Shown here piece after piece: positions 1 to 9,710 of a stretch of 64,000 bases of DNA (within the stretch, counting starts at the first letter, position 1; the number at the start of each line of letters is the position of its first letter). A model generated the notes under the pieces. That model had not been told where the DNA came from and did not search any database. It worked only from the letters and a program-made list of their open reading frames with translations. A program made the translations under genes and the position numbers. Origin of the DNA: FEN-1219 sp963810755 (GTDB lineage Bacteria; Pseudomonadota; Gammaproteobacteria; Steroidobacterales; Rariloculaceae); the NCBI GenBank assembly GCA_963810755.1, contig CAWEOP010000006.1:372001-436000 (forward strand), written 5' to 3'.

Positions 1-282
1 CGGGGGTCGTTGCGGGCCGTCCTGGCCCTCGTCTCAAGGACGCCACGTTAGCCCATCTTTAACCGTTAATAAACCGTAGTTAACTGCGCGTTTTTTCTAG
101 GGAAACAGTAGTCTTCGCGCCCTTCCCGCGCCGCGTCTGGCATCGCGGGCTTTTTGATACACGAAGAACAGCGCCGAAGATCCCATGAAAAAAATCGCCC
201 GGATGGCTCTTTCTGCGGTAACCGCGCTCCGCGCGCGCACCGCGCTCCCGAGGATCGCGGTGCATGGCGACAACAGTTTCCA
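1..282 (+). other. Upstream region of the receptor gene
   Basis: No gene is called here. An AT-rich stretch at about 58-96, unusual for this GC-rich window, carries TTAAC/GTTAA half-sites at 59-63, 65-69 and 79-83 and a run of six T at 91-96. It may hold the promoter or a regulator site for the receptor gene. A 39-codon reading frame at 185-304 begins MKKIARMALSAVTAL, which resembles a signal peptide, but it overlaps the receptor start in another frame and matches nothing I know. Confidence 0.3.
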
Positions 283-321
283 ATGGCAGAGAACAACCGC
301 GTAACCGCGGCGGAGATCAAC

Positions 322-2466
322 GTGCAACACAAGAACGGAATTTTGGCTGTCGCCATAGGGGCGATTTGCTCGGCGAACGTACCCACCGCGCTCGCGCAGG
401 TCGCCGGCACGAGCTCCGGCGGGGTCGAGGAGATCTTGGTCTATGGGACGCAGGGAGGACGCGACAACGTAACCGCGAGCCGGTTGGGTCTGACGGTGCT
501 CCAGACCCCCGCGACGGTCGACGTGATCGACGGCAATGCGATTCGCGCGCGCATCGACACGAGCGTGCTCGAAGCCGTGACGCGCAGCGCCGGCTTCACG
601 AACGAAGCGAATCCCGGCAACGGCAACTCGAGCATCGCCGCGCGCGGCTTTAGAGGCCAGGGCGCGGTCACGAAGCTGTACGACGGAACGAACTACTACA
701 CGGCCTCGGAAACGACCACGTTTCCGTTCGACACCTGGGGCGTGGAGCGGATCGAGGTGTTGAAAGGGCCGTCATCGGTCCTCTACGGCGAAGGCGGTAT
801 CGGCGGGGCGATCAATATCATTCCCAGGAAGCCCGAGCGGGAACGCAGCGGCGAGCTGCGGGTGCTCATGGGCGAGAACGACACGACTTTCTTGGGGCTA
901 GACTTCACCGGCCCGCTCAGCGACACCGTCTCTTACCGCGTCGACTACGCCAACAGTCAATCCGACAACTGGGTGTTCAACGGCGACAGCGAGGCAGAAA
1001 TGTTCTCGGCCGCACTGCGCTGGGACGTGAGCGATGACCTCGCGCTGTCGGCGCGCTACGACATGGGCGAGCAGTCCCCGATGAGATATTTCGGCGTGCC
1101 GGTCGCGCAGCGGAACGAGTCTTACGGCGACGAGACCGTGGCCGGTACTTTCGACGGCGGCTTCATCGATGCCTTCGAGGGATCGAATTTCAACGTCGGC
1201 GACGCCGACTTGAACTACGAGGACGACTCGTTTCGACTCGAGGCCGACTGGCGCATTTCCGACACGGTGAGCCTCCAGGCGCAGGTGTTTGACCTGACGA
1301 CCGATCGCTATTGGCGAAATGCCGAGGTCTATTTCCTCCTCGACGCGAATACGCTCGAGCGCTGGGAGCCCCTGGAGCTGGGCCATAACATCGATCAGAC
1401 GGGCGTCCGGGCGAACCTGTTGTTCGCACCCTCCGGCGGCGGGATCCGCGCCTCCGTGGGCGTCGAGGCGAACGACATCTCGGCCAAGTTTCCGAACAAC
1501 TTCGGTGGCGCCCACAATCCCACGGGCATCACTTTCGACGAGTTCGACACCGTCAACCCGAACAATTTTCAGCCAGGCACTTTCGCCGGAATCGCGGGGC
1601 CCGCGCCGGACGTGCTCAACGCCTACTCCGACCTGAGCCAGTATGCGGTATTCGGCGAGGCCCAATTCAACCCGACCGACCAATTCGCGATCGTCGCCGC
1701 GCTGCGCTACGACGACTACGACACGACCTACACTCGCGTCGCGCGCTCCGTTTTCGATCAGCAGGTGGACGCTGTCACGGGCCGCCTCGGTGTGGTGTTC
1801 GACTTGTCGGATGAAACCGCGCTCTATGCGCAATACGGCACCGGCGCGAGCCACCCGAACGGGACCGTCGTCAACATCGACAGCACCTTGCGTCAGGCGG
1901 ACATGATCGAGAGCGAGCAGATCGAAGTCGGAATCAAGCACCAAGTCGAAGGGACGGGCCTGCAGTTCAACGTCGCGCTCTTCGATATCACGATGAACAA
2001 CCTCACGATCGACGATCCAAACTCGGCCGATCCGGAGGACGTCATTCTCATCGACGAACAGACATCGCAAGGCGTCGAGGTCGGATTTACGTACGCGGCG
2101 TCGCAGGCATTCCAGGTGTACGGCAACGTCGCCGTGCTCAACGCCGAAACCGATACCGGCGAGACGCCGACCAATACGCCCGAGAACACGTACAACCTCG
2201 GTCTTGCTTGGAGTATCGGCGACGCCCTCCGCATCATTGCCGACGCCCGTTACGTGGGCGAGCGCCTCGTCGGTCTGCCCACGACGATTCCGTCGTATAC
2301 CGTCGTCGACGCTTCTGCCCGTTGGAACGTGAGCGACGCCATCGGCATCGTGGTGAAGGTGGACAATATCTTCGACGAGAAATATGCCACCGCGACCTAT
2401 CAGCCGGATCAGTGGATGATCGGGAAACCCCAAACGCTGAGCCTCGCGTTCGACTGGGGGTTCTAG
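322..2466 (+). CDS. TonB-dependent siderophore-type receptor
   Basis: Outer-membrane active transporter, probably for a ferric siderophore, energised by TonB-ExbB-ExbD. The GTG at 322 is preferred because GGAG lies six bases upstream; an in-frame ATG at 283 has no such site. The N-terminus is a signal peptide ending near PTALAQ. The plug domain follows (TPATVDVIDG, then IEVLKGPSSVLYGEGG and GGAINIIPRKP, hallmarks of the siderophore receptor subfamily), and then a 22-strand-type barrel ending in the aromatic signature FDWGF. At about 715 residues it is full length. Its substrate cannot be read from sequence, and no siderophore biosynthesis gene or Fur box was recognised nearby. Confidence 0.93.
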   Translation: MQHKNGILAVAIGAICSANVPTALAQVAGTSSGGVEEILVYGTQGGRDNVTASRLGLTVLQTPATVDVIDGNAIRARIDTSVLEAVTRSAGFTNEANPGNGNSSIAARGFRGQGAVTKLYDGTNYYTASETTTFPFDTWGVERIEVLKGPSSVLYGEGGIGGAINIIPRKPERERSGELRVLMGENDTTFLGLDFTGPLSDTVSYRVDYANSQSDNWVFNGDSEAEMFSAALRWDVSDDLALSARYDMGEQSPMRYFGVPVAQRNESYGDETVAGTFDGGFIDAFEGSNFNVGDADLNYEDDSFRLEADWRISDTVSLQAQVFDLTTDRYWRNAEVYFLLDANTLERWEPLELGHNIDQTGVRANLLFAPSGGGIRASVGVEANDISAKFPNNFGGAHNPTGITFDEFDTVNPNNFQPGTFAGIAGPAPDVLNAYSDLSQYAVFGEAQFNPTDQFAIVAALRYDDYDTTYTRVARSVFDQQVDAVTGRLGVVFDLSDETALYAQYGTGASHPNGTVVNIDSTLRQADMIESEQIEVGIKHQVEGTGLQFNVALFDITMNNLTIDDPNSADPEDVILIDEQTSQGVEVGFTYAASQAFQVYGNVAVLNAETDTGETPTNTPENTYNLGLAWSIGDALRIIADARYVGERLVGLPTTIPSYTVVDASARWNVSDAIGIVVKVDNIFDEKYATATYQPDQWMIGKPQTLSLAFDWGF

Positions 2467-2632
2467 CAGCCGGCGGGTAGCGCCCCCGCAGCAGCGCGTC
2501 TGCACGGTCCGGCGGCGAGCCCGAGCTCCCGCCGGACCGCGTCTCTCTTCCCGCGCCTCGAGGGCGCTTCGATCGCGGCGCGTTTTTCCGTATGCTGTGC
2601 GGCTTCTACGCCAACAACGGGGAGAAAAAGAC

Positions 2633-3635
2633 GTGACTATCGGGACAGGGGGTTATCGTTCGAGCCTCGCGCTCGCGGCGATGTTGACGATCTTCGGAGT
2701 GGCCGGCTGCGATCGCGCCGAGCCGCCAGCGCCGGCCGCCACGCCGCCGGCCGCACCGGCAACGCCGCCGCCGGCCGCGTCCACGCAACCGCCGCGGCCT
2801 CAGGTCGAGCGGATAGCGGACGGCGCCGACCCGCTCACTCACGGCAAGTACCTCGTCGAGACGATCGCGGGCTGCGGCAACTGCCACACGCCGCATCTCG
2901 CCGACGGCTCGCTCGATCCGAACATGGTCTTCGCGGGCGCGTTCGTCATCGAAGAGCCGGTCTTCAAAGCGTACGCGCGCAACATCACGCCGGACATGGA
3001 GACGGGCATCGGCTCGTGGACCGACGACCAGATCGTGAACGCGATCCGCAACGGTCAGAAGCGCGACGGAACGTTCTACGGTCCGCCGATGTCGTTCGGC
3101 TGGTACAAGCGCATGTCGGACACCGACGTGCGCGCGATCGTCGCCTATCTTGAGAACGGTGAAGCCCGTCCGCAACGTCGTTCCGGAGAGCACGTACCAG
3201 ATTCCGTTGAACGGCTACGGCCCGATGGTCACGACCGTGCCCGACGTGCCGAAGACGGACGTCGTGAAATACGGCGAGTATCTCGCGGGACCGCTCGGTC
3301 ACTGCATGGACTGCCACACGACTTACGTGATGGGCGTGATCGACATGAATCAGCTCGGCCACGGCGGCAACGTCTACACCAAGCCGTTCATCTACGACTG
3401 GGCCGCGGTGTCGGCGAACATCACGCCGCACCAGGACGCGGGCCTCGGCCGCTGGACGGACGAGGAGATCAAGAACGCGATCACGACGGGCGTGAGCCGC
3501 AACGGCCGCAAGCTGTTGCCATTCATGCCGTACGGGCTGTACGCGAAAGCGCAGGAGAGCGATCTCGACGCGATCGTCGCGTACCTGCGCTCGATCCCGC
3601 CGCTCGGCGCGGGACCCGCGGCTGCTAGGGAATAG
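2633..3635 (+). CDS. Di-heme cytochrome c lipoprotein (frameshifted)
   Basis: Periplasmic electron-transfer protein, probably membrane-anchored. The GTG start at 2633 follows a GGGGAGAAAAAG ribosome site. A lipobox (VAGC) is followed by a Pro/Ala-rich linker and two cytochrome c domains, each with a heme motif: CGNCH (Cys81) and CMDCH (about 3303). The reading frame breaks at 3150-3151, where one extra T in ATCTTGAG separates IVAYL from RTVKPVRNVVPE; removing it restores a continuous protein of about 333 residues. It lies opposite a PQQ dehydrogenase gene and is a plausible electron acceptor for it. The family is clear, the partner is inferred. Confidence 0.85.
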
Positions 3636-3659
3636 CTCGAGCTCGGTCCGAGGAACGAG

Positions 3660-3697
3660 ACGGCGCGATGCGATCGGCATCGCGCCGTTTTCTTTTT
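3660..3697 (+). terminator. Intrinsic terminator after cytochrome c
   Basis: A perfect 12-bp stem (3660-3671 with 3677-3688) with the five-base loop GATCG is followed by a T-rich tract at 3688-3697. It lies 24 bases after the cytochrome c stop on the plus strand and ends that transcript before the convergent protease gene. Confidence 0.85.
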
Positions 3698-3744
3698 GCG
3701 TCGAGCGATCGTTCGCTCCGCAGCGTCAAAGCGTCCTTCGTCGC

Positions 3745-4624
3745 TCAGCGCGGAGCATCGATGCGTTCGCGCCATTCAGCGCGCAGCCCATCCATGCTCT
3801 TGCCCGCGCGCTTCTCGATACCCGGATGCACGACGGGCTCCACCATGAGGTCGACGAGACCTTCGATGCCGATGACACCCGGCCAGGAATTTGCTGAACG
3901 AGGCTCCGCACGCGTAGAACGCGGGAGCCACTTCGGAGCGCCGCTCCCTCGAGTTCAAGCCAGCCGGCGTTCCGAGCGCGCCGATGAACGGCGCGATCTC
4001 GGCACCCACCGGCGTCGCGAGGCTCGCGCGCAAGTCGCAGTCGATCTCGTCGATCGAGCCGATCGGAAACGGATTGCCTTCCGCAAATCCGGTCTGCTCG
4101 GCCACTGCCTTCGCGACGTAGGTCGGGAGCCCTTCCACGAGCCACGCGATCTCCTCTTCCTCGCCTTCGTAGGTAGCGAGAAAGCTCGGTGACGGGAACA
4201 GCAGGGCATGCGTCGTTTCGTGAAGAAACGCGGCGGTGCCGTCGGCGATCCGCGGGAACGAGATGAACACTCGGCTTTCGACGGCGTTCGCGTGCGAAAT
4301 GAACATGGCCGGATGGAAGTAGTATTCGATGGCACCGGGCGGCCTCTGCCAAGGCCGCGGGGCATGGAGGAACTCGTCGATCGCTTCGACGCCGCCTGCC
4401 AGCCGTTCGGCGAGCGCTTGCGCTTCGTCGCGCGACAACGTGTCACGCGGGACCCAAACGACTGCTCGATTCGTCGCGGCGCGCACGCCGTTGGCAGTCA
4501 GAAAAGCGACGCGTTCCCGATCCGCCGCGGGATCGAGCGCGTCGGCCGGCTGCTGAGCGTGTGCTGCCGGTGTGAGGCAGACGGACAGAAGTGCGGCGCT
4601 TGCGAAGCGCGCGAACCTCGCTAG
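3745..4624 (-). CDS. Exported gluzincin-like metalloprotease (frameshifted)
   Basis: Probable secreted zinc protease of the peptidase-MA-like type. A signal peptide (SAALLSVCLTPAAHAQ) precedes a domain with HETTH, fitting the HExxH zinc site, and a downstream WLVEGLPTYVA whose Glu could be the third ligand. One extra base at 3877 breaks the frame after SKFLAG; removing it continues as VIGIEGLVDLMVEPVVHPG and ends at 3745. No ATG, GTG or TTG lies at a sensible place upstream of the signal peptide, so the start is unresolved and a further base error is possible. It abuts the end of the PQQ dehydrogenase gene and may be cotranscribed. Substrate unknown. Confidence 0.6.
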
Positions 4625-6613
4625 TTCGGCAGCGACAGCGCGACGAGCTGCGCGCCGCGCTCGCCCGCGACCGGAAGCACGACGTACTGCTTGCCGTCGA
4701 TCATGTAGGTCATCGGCAAACCACCGACCGCGCCCGGCAGCGTGATGTCCGCGAGCACTTCGCCCGTCGCCTTGTCGTGCGCGCGCAGCGCGGGCGTGCC
4801 GCCCCAACCCTCGGCCGAGAACAGCAGCGTCTTCGTCGCGAGCACGACCGGGCGCGTCGCGCGGCCCGTCGGCGGGATGTCGAGCCCCTTGAGCTTCGGG
4901 TGCTCTGCGATTTCCTTCGGCGTCGGGCCGTTCGGGATCTGGAACAGGTGCTCGCCCTTGTTCATGTCGATCGCCGTGATGCGCCCCCACGGCGGCTTGA
5001 TCAGCGGCAGCCCGTCGAGGAACGGCAGCGCCGCGCCGCCGCCCGCGATGTAGGGGCATGTTCGAGAAGTTCGGCTCGGGCTGCAGCGCCGCGACGCTCG
5101 GCTGCGTGTACGAGCCGACGTACAGCACGTTCGTCTCGGGATCGAACGAACCGCCCTCCCAGTTCGCGCCGCCCGTGAAGCTCGGCAGCACGAGCGTGCC
5201 GTGCGTCCCGTCCGTCGGCGGCCGCGAGCGACGGCGGCGTGAAGATCGGCCCCATCCGGAAGCCCTTCATCCCTTCGAGCGCCTCCGCGCGCAGCGCGGG
5301 CGTGAAGTCGATCAGGTCGTCTTCGGTCACGCCCTGCCGGTCGAACGCGGGCGGGCTTCGTCGGGAACGGCTGCGTCGGCGAGTACCATTCGCCCGGCAC
5401 GTCGCCGGCCTTCACCGCCCGCTCCTCGATTGGCCACACCGGCGTGCCGTTGGTTCGATCGAACGTGTAGACCCAGCCCTGCTTCGTGATCTGCGCGACG
5501 GCCTTCACGGGCTTTCCGTCGACGACGATGTCCATGAGGATCGGCGCGGTCGGGTTGTCCCAGTCCCAGATGTCGTGATGGATCAGCTGGTAGTGCCAGA
5601 CCTTCTCGCCCGTCTTCGCGTCGAGGCACACGACGCTGTTGCCGTAGAGATTGGCGCCTGGACGCTCGCCGCCGTAAGTGTCGGCCAACGGCGCCTCGAC
5701 GGGCAGATAGATGAGGCCGAGCTCCGCGTCGCCCGAGATCCGCCCCCAAACGCCTGCGTTGCTCCCGCGATCTGCCGAGCCGTTCAGCCAAGTTTCGTAC
5801 CCGGGCTCCCCCGCCGCAGGGATCGTGTGAAACGTCCATAGCAGCTTGCCGCGTGCGCACGTCGTAGCCGCGGACGTCGCCTTTGAGATTCGTCTTCGCC
5901 GGGGGGCGCATCCCCACCTCGTGCGCGGGTCCGACGACGATCACGTCGCCGATCACGAGCGCAGGAGAGCTGTTGCCGATGCTCGTCTTGTCCGTCACCT
6001 CGCCGCGCACGCCGACCATGAGGTCGACGACGCCGTTCTCGCCGAAGCCCGGCGTCTGCCGGCCCGTGCCGGGATCGAGAGAGACGAGATAGAACCCCGG
6101 CGTCACCACGATCAGGCGTCCGTTTCCGGCCCCATCCTTCCAGTACGAAAGGCCGCGGCCCGAGGTCTTGCGAGGCGCCGCGGCGAAGCGCTGCTCGCCG
6201 TCGTTCGGGCGCCAGGTCCAAAGCGTTTCGCCTGTTTTCGGGTCGATCGCGACCACGTTCCGCGTAATTCCCGCCGTTGTGTACAGCACGCCGTCGATCA
6301 TCAGCGGCGTCGCCTCGTTGCGCATCTCGGGGCGCGGGCCGAAGTTGCCTGTTTGGAACGTCCACGCGATCTCGAGCCGGCCTACGTTGTCGCGGTCGAT
6401 TTGTGCGAGCGGCGAATAGCGCTGGGCCGCGATGTTGCCGCCGTACTCACGCCATTCGACGCTCGCGCCCGCAGCCGGGGCCGCCGTTGCGTCTGGCGCG
6501 CTCGCGGCGCTACCCGTTGCACCCGCGGAATCAGGCTCGCGCGAGCACGCGGTGATAACGAGCGGCAGGAACAGCGCGGCGAGGATCGCCGCCGAAGGAT
6601 GGTTGTTTTGCAC
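4621..6613 (-). CDS. PQQ-dependent dehydrogenase, Gcd-like (frameshifted)
   Basis: Periplasmic quinoprotein that oxidises an alcohol or sugar using pyrroloquinoline quinone. GTG start at 6613, lipoprotein signal (LVITAC), then beta-propeller repeats: EWREYGGNIAAQRYSPL, AIDPKTGETLWTW and LIHHDIWDWDNPTAPILMDI. It resembles the soluble part of membrane glucose dehydrogenase. As sequenced it is broken by four single-base insertions, near 5851, 5350, 5225 and 5053-5056 (GGGG for GGG). Joining the four breaks gives an uninterrupted protein of about 660 residues ending VALSLPN. Substrate cannot be assigned. The opposite-strand cytochrome c may take its electrons. Confidence 0.85.
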
Positions 6614-6651
6614 GTCGTCGCGCCCCCCGCGCTTTCGACCCGCGGGCTACT

Positions 6652-7461
6652 CTACACAACCCGGTGCGCGCGCGCGACGCGTCCTTCGACGCGTGTGATG
6701 CGCGCGTCGGCGCGTACGGCGCGTGCAGACCCTAGACGCGCGTAGGACAGGGAGGGCGATGGCCGAGCTTGCGGCCACAGCTGTCCGCCGAAGCTGCGCG
6801 AGTAGAGCCCAAGCTCCACGAACCAGACGATGAAGGCGCTCCACAGGTCGTGGGACAGAAAATGCGCGCCGCGGGCTTCTTGCGCGAAGGCGAAGACCGC
6901 TCCGACGGCGAGTGCCGACAACAGTGCAACCCGCGCCGCGCGCGGCCAGCGTTCTTGCAAGGCGAAGTAGAACGCGACCAGTGCGAACCCCGACGACGAA
7001 TGCGAGCCCGGAAAGCATGCGGCGGACGGCAACGCGTTGGGCCTGTCGGCGAAAAACGGAACGTATGGCAGCGCCCCGCCGAAATCGATCAGATCCCAGG
7101 GACAATCGACGTTGGACAACGCCTTCAGAACGTTGACGGCGAGCGTGGCGAGAGCAATAGCGACAAACGTGAACAAAGCCGGGCGGCGATACGCGCGCCA
7201 ATCGTCGATGACGAAGCTCGCCACATAGGTCCCGATGGTCGCGAGCCAAATCGCCCACACCAGGTGCCTACCACCGTCATGCACGAGATTCGTCGACCAC
7301 CAGGCTCCGCGCGCGCGGAAGACGCCGAGCGTCGCGTCGAACGCCCACGCGTGTGCGAGCGTCCGGTCGAGATCGGTCATCGCGAACAATGCCGCGATCG
7401 CGACGAACGCGAGCCCGGGCAGCACTGCGTGGCTGAGCTGACGCCGCGTCATCCTGAGCAA
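6652..7461 (-). CDS. PAP2-family membrane phosphatase
   Basis: Integral membrane acid phosphatase, probably acting on lipid phosphates such as lipid A, undecaprenyl pyrophosphate or phosphatidyl phosphates. About six hydrophobic segments carry the three PAP2 motifs: a Lys-rich first motif near KALSNVDCPWD, a PGSHSSSGFA motif matching PSGH, and ARGAHFLSHDLWSA with the catalytic His and Asp. CPWD after motif 1 is common in PAP2 proteins near lipid A modification genes, but none is seen here. The C-terminal 40 residues are Arg-rich and may be cytoplasmic. It lies 38 bases downstream of the dehydrogenase start, on the same strand. Confidence 0.8.
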   Translation of the reverse strand: MLRMTRRQLSHAVLPGLAFVAIAALFAMTDLDRTLAHAWAFDATLGVFRARGAWWSTNLVHDGGRHLVWAIWLATIGTYVASFVIDDWRAYRRPALFTFVAIALATLAVNVLKALSNVDCPWDLIDFGGALPYVPFFADRPNALPSAACFPGSHSSSGFALVAFYFALQERWPRAARVALLSALAVGAVFAFAQEARGAHFLSHDLWSAFIVWFVELGLYSRSFGGQLWPQARPSPSLSYARLGSARAVRADARITRVEGRVARAHRVV

Positions 7462-7646
7462 CGCGTCAGTGCGAGTCGAAACTTCATGCGCCCACCGCCG
7501 TCCGGCGCATGGCGCCTGTAACTCTAGGGGTAAGACGGGTCGGGCGGAAAATTTCGGTCGCGCGATCCGGCGCGCGGCCCCGTAGGCCCCGCGGCGGCTC
7601 GTTTACTTATTGCCCCTCATGCGGCCCGCGCCAAGCCGCGCGACCG

Positions 7647-8630
7647 TCACTCGTGCTCGTTCGCGTAGATCGCCGTCGCGGCGAGAGTGTCGTGAGTGAC
7701 CTTGCCGAAATACATGACGGCCGTGTTGCAAACGCTGATCACGTTGCCATCGCGGTCCACGACAATCGCCCCGCCATGGCCGCCGAGCCGCCCGATCCTT
7801 TCGCGGATCACCGTATCGGCGGCGGCGCGCGCGCTGCGCTTACCGTATTCGACGAGCGCGCAAATGTCGCGCGCAGCGGCGGCGCGCAAAAAGTACTCGC
7901 CCTGTCCCGTGCACGACACGGCGCACGATTCGTTGCTCGCGTAGGTGCCCGCTCCGATGACGGACGAATCGCCGACGCGGCCGGCGAGCTTGTTCGTGAT
8001 TCCGCCCGTGGAGGTCGCAGCCGCGAGGTTGCCGTGCGAATCGAGCGCGACGGCGCCGACGGTGCCGTGCTCGAGCGATCGGCGCTCGCGGCCCGCGCGC
8101 AGCCGCTCGCGCTTGAGCGCGCTCCAGCTCTGCTCCGTCCAGAAGTAGTCGGGCGCGATCAGCTCCATGCCCTCGGACTGCGCGAACGCAATCGCGCCGG
8201 CGCCGGCGAGATACACGTGCGGCGTGCGTTCCATCACCCAACGCGCGAGCGTCACGGGATTCTTGATGCCGCGCAAATTCGCGACGGCGCCGGCGTCGAG
8301 TGTACGGCCGTCCATGATCGAGGCTTCGAGCTCGTGCTCGCCGCGCGCGTTGAACACGGCGCCTTTGCCGGCGTTGAACAGAGGGGAGTCCTCGAGCGCG
8401 CAGACGGCTTGCTCGACCACGTCGAGGCTAGCGGCGCCCGCCGCGAGCGCCCGCGCGCCGGCTTGCAGGGCGGCCGTCAACGCGGCGCGAACGGCGGCTT
8501 CGTCCGCGGCATCGAGGCCGGCCTTCGGCACGGTGCCCGCACCGCCGTGGACCGCGAGTGCCCACCGCGCCGCCGCGCTGCGTGAGTGGCGCGTACTGCC
8601 GCCGCGTGTGCGCTTGCGCTTCTCGGCCAT
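7647..8630 (-). CDS. Isoaspartyl peptidase / L-asparaginase, Ntn type
   Basis: Threonine hydrolase that self-cleaves and removes isoaspartyl residues or hydrolyses asparagine. Visible features are AVHGGAGT near the N-terminus, the NAGKGAVFN segment, and HGTVGAVALD, whose Thr190 should become the new N-terminus after autoproteolysis. TSTGGITNK and GAGTYASN form the rest of the active site. Its 327 residues are usual for the family. The N-terminal 20 residues are Arg/Lys-rich and not secretory, so it should be cytoplasmic. It starts two bases after the stop of the MetE-like gene, indicating cotranscription. Confidence 0.88.
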   Translation of the reverse strand: MAEKRKRTRGGSTRHSRSAAARWALAVHGGAGTVPKAGLDAADEAAVRAALTAALQAGARALAAGAASLDVVEQAVCALEDSPLFNAGKGAVFNARGEHELEASIMDGRTLDAGAVANLRGIKNPVTLARWVMERTPHVYLAGAGAIAFAQSEGMELIAPDYFWTEQSWSALKRERLRAGRERRSLEHGTVGAVALDSHGNLAAATSTGGITNKLAGRVGDSSVIGAGTYASNESCAVSCTGQGEYFLRAAAARDICALVEYGKRSARAAADTVIRERIGRLGGHGGAIVVDRDGNVISVCNTAVMYFGKVTHDTLAATAIYANEHE

Positions 8631-8632
8631 CG

Positions 8633-9661
8633 TCAGAGCTCCGCGCGCACGACCCGCGCAGCCGCCGCCAACGCCTCGAGCTTGCCGAACGCCACGGCGC
8701 GCGGCAGATACTTCATGCCGCAGTCGGGCGTCACGATCAGCCGCTCCGGCGGCACGATCTCGAGCGCCGCGCGAATGCGCTCGGCAACTCGCTCCGGCGT
8801 CTCGACGGTGCGATCGTTGAGATCGAGCACGCCAACGAGCACGGTCTTGCCGCGCAGAGCCGCGAGGACGGAGAGATCCAGGTTCGGCTGCGCCGCCTCG
8901 ATCGAGATCTGATTCACTGCCGAGTCTGCTAGCTCGGAGAGAAAGGAGTAGCCGCTCGACGGCTTGTCCTTCACGAGAGCCGCGTAGCCGAAGCACAAGT
9001 GCAGCGCGGTAGTGCCTTTCACGCCCGCGAGCGCGCGGTCGATCGCCTTCACACCATAGCGGCGCGCGTTCTCCGCGCGCGCCTGGAGCCAAGGCTCGTC
9101 GAGCTGGACGATGTCCGCACCAGCCGCGAAGAGATCGTGAATTTCCTCGTTAACGGCCTCGGCATACGCCAACGCGAGGCTCTCCTCGTTCTTGTAGTGC
9201 TCGTCCACGACCTGCTGCGTCATCGTGAACGGGCCCGGCAGCGTGATCTTGATCGTCTTGTCCGTGTGCGCGCGCAAGAACTCGACGTCGCGCACCTCGA
9301 CGGGCTCGCGCCGCCGGATCGCGCCCGACACGATCGGCACGGCCACCTTGTCGCCCGTTCGGCCCACGATCTCGCCGAGCCGCTCGCGGTCGATGCCGTC
9401 GAGCGCGTTCGCGAACTTGTTCGAGTAGCTTTCGCGGCGGATCTCGCCGTCGGTGATGATGTCGATGCCGGCGCGCTCCTGCTCGGCGATCGCGACGATC
9501 GTCGCGTCGTCCTGCGCTTCCTCGAGCCGCTCGGGTGGAATACGCCAGACCTCCCGCACACGCACGCGCGGCGCCATCATCTTCGTGAGCAAGGCGCGGT
9601 CGACGAGCCAATCGGGCTGCGGGTAGCTGCCGACTACCGACGTCAACAATTTTTGCGTCAT
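8633..9661 (-). CDS. MetE C-terminal-domain methyltransferase
   Basis: Cobalamin-independent methionine synthase family, catalytic C-terminal barrel only (342 residues; full MetE is about 750). Zinc ligands are recognisable in HLCFG (His221, Cys223) and PDCGMKYL (Cys314), and the homocysteine-binding region near DIITDGE and QLDEPWLQ is present. Stand-alone proteins of this type may use methylcobalamin protein or other methyl donors instead of methyl-tetrahydrofolate; which applies here is unknown. It is the first gene of a tight pair with the isoaspartyl peptidase. No SAM or cobalamin riboswitch fits in the 49 bases upstream. Confidence 0.85.
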   Translation of the reverse strand: MTQKLLTSVVGSYPQPDWLVDRALLTKMMAPRVRVREVWRIPPERLEEAQDDATIVAIAEQERAGIDIITDGEIRRESYSNKFANALDGIDRERLGEIVGRTGDKVAVPIVSGAIRRREPVEVRDVEFLRAHTDKTIKITLPGPFTMTQQVVDEHYKNEESLALAYAEAVNEEIHDLFAAGADIVQLDEPWLQARAENARRYGVKAIDRALAGVKGTTALHLCFGYAALVKDKPSSGYSFLSELADSAVNQISIEAAQPNLDLSVLAALRGKTVLVGVLDLNDRTVETPERVAERIRAALEIVPPERLIVTPDCGMKYLPRAVAFGKLEALAAAARVVRAEL

Positions 9662-9710
9662 GCCTTCGACTTTAGCAGCCCATTGCATGGCGAGCTTGCG
9701 GTTGACGGAC

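Noticed and set aside
185..304. 39-codon frame with a signal-like start before the receptor
   Set aside because: Overlaps the receptor start in another frame, no ribosome site better than that of the receptor, and no similarity that I know.
898..2505. Long minus-strand reading frame opposite the receptor gene
   Set aside because: It mirrors the coding bias of the receptor gene, has Arg/Val/Asp-rich composition and no recognisable domain; a shadow of the true gene.
5053..5851. Programmed frameshifting in the PQQ dehydrogenase gene
   Set aside because: Four breaks of the same sign at unrelated sequences, most without slippery motif or structure, are better explained as insertion errors.
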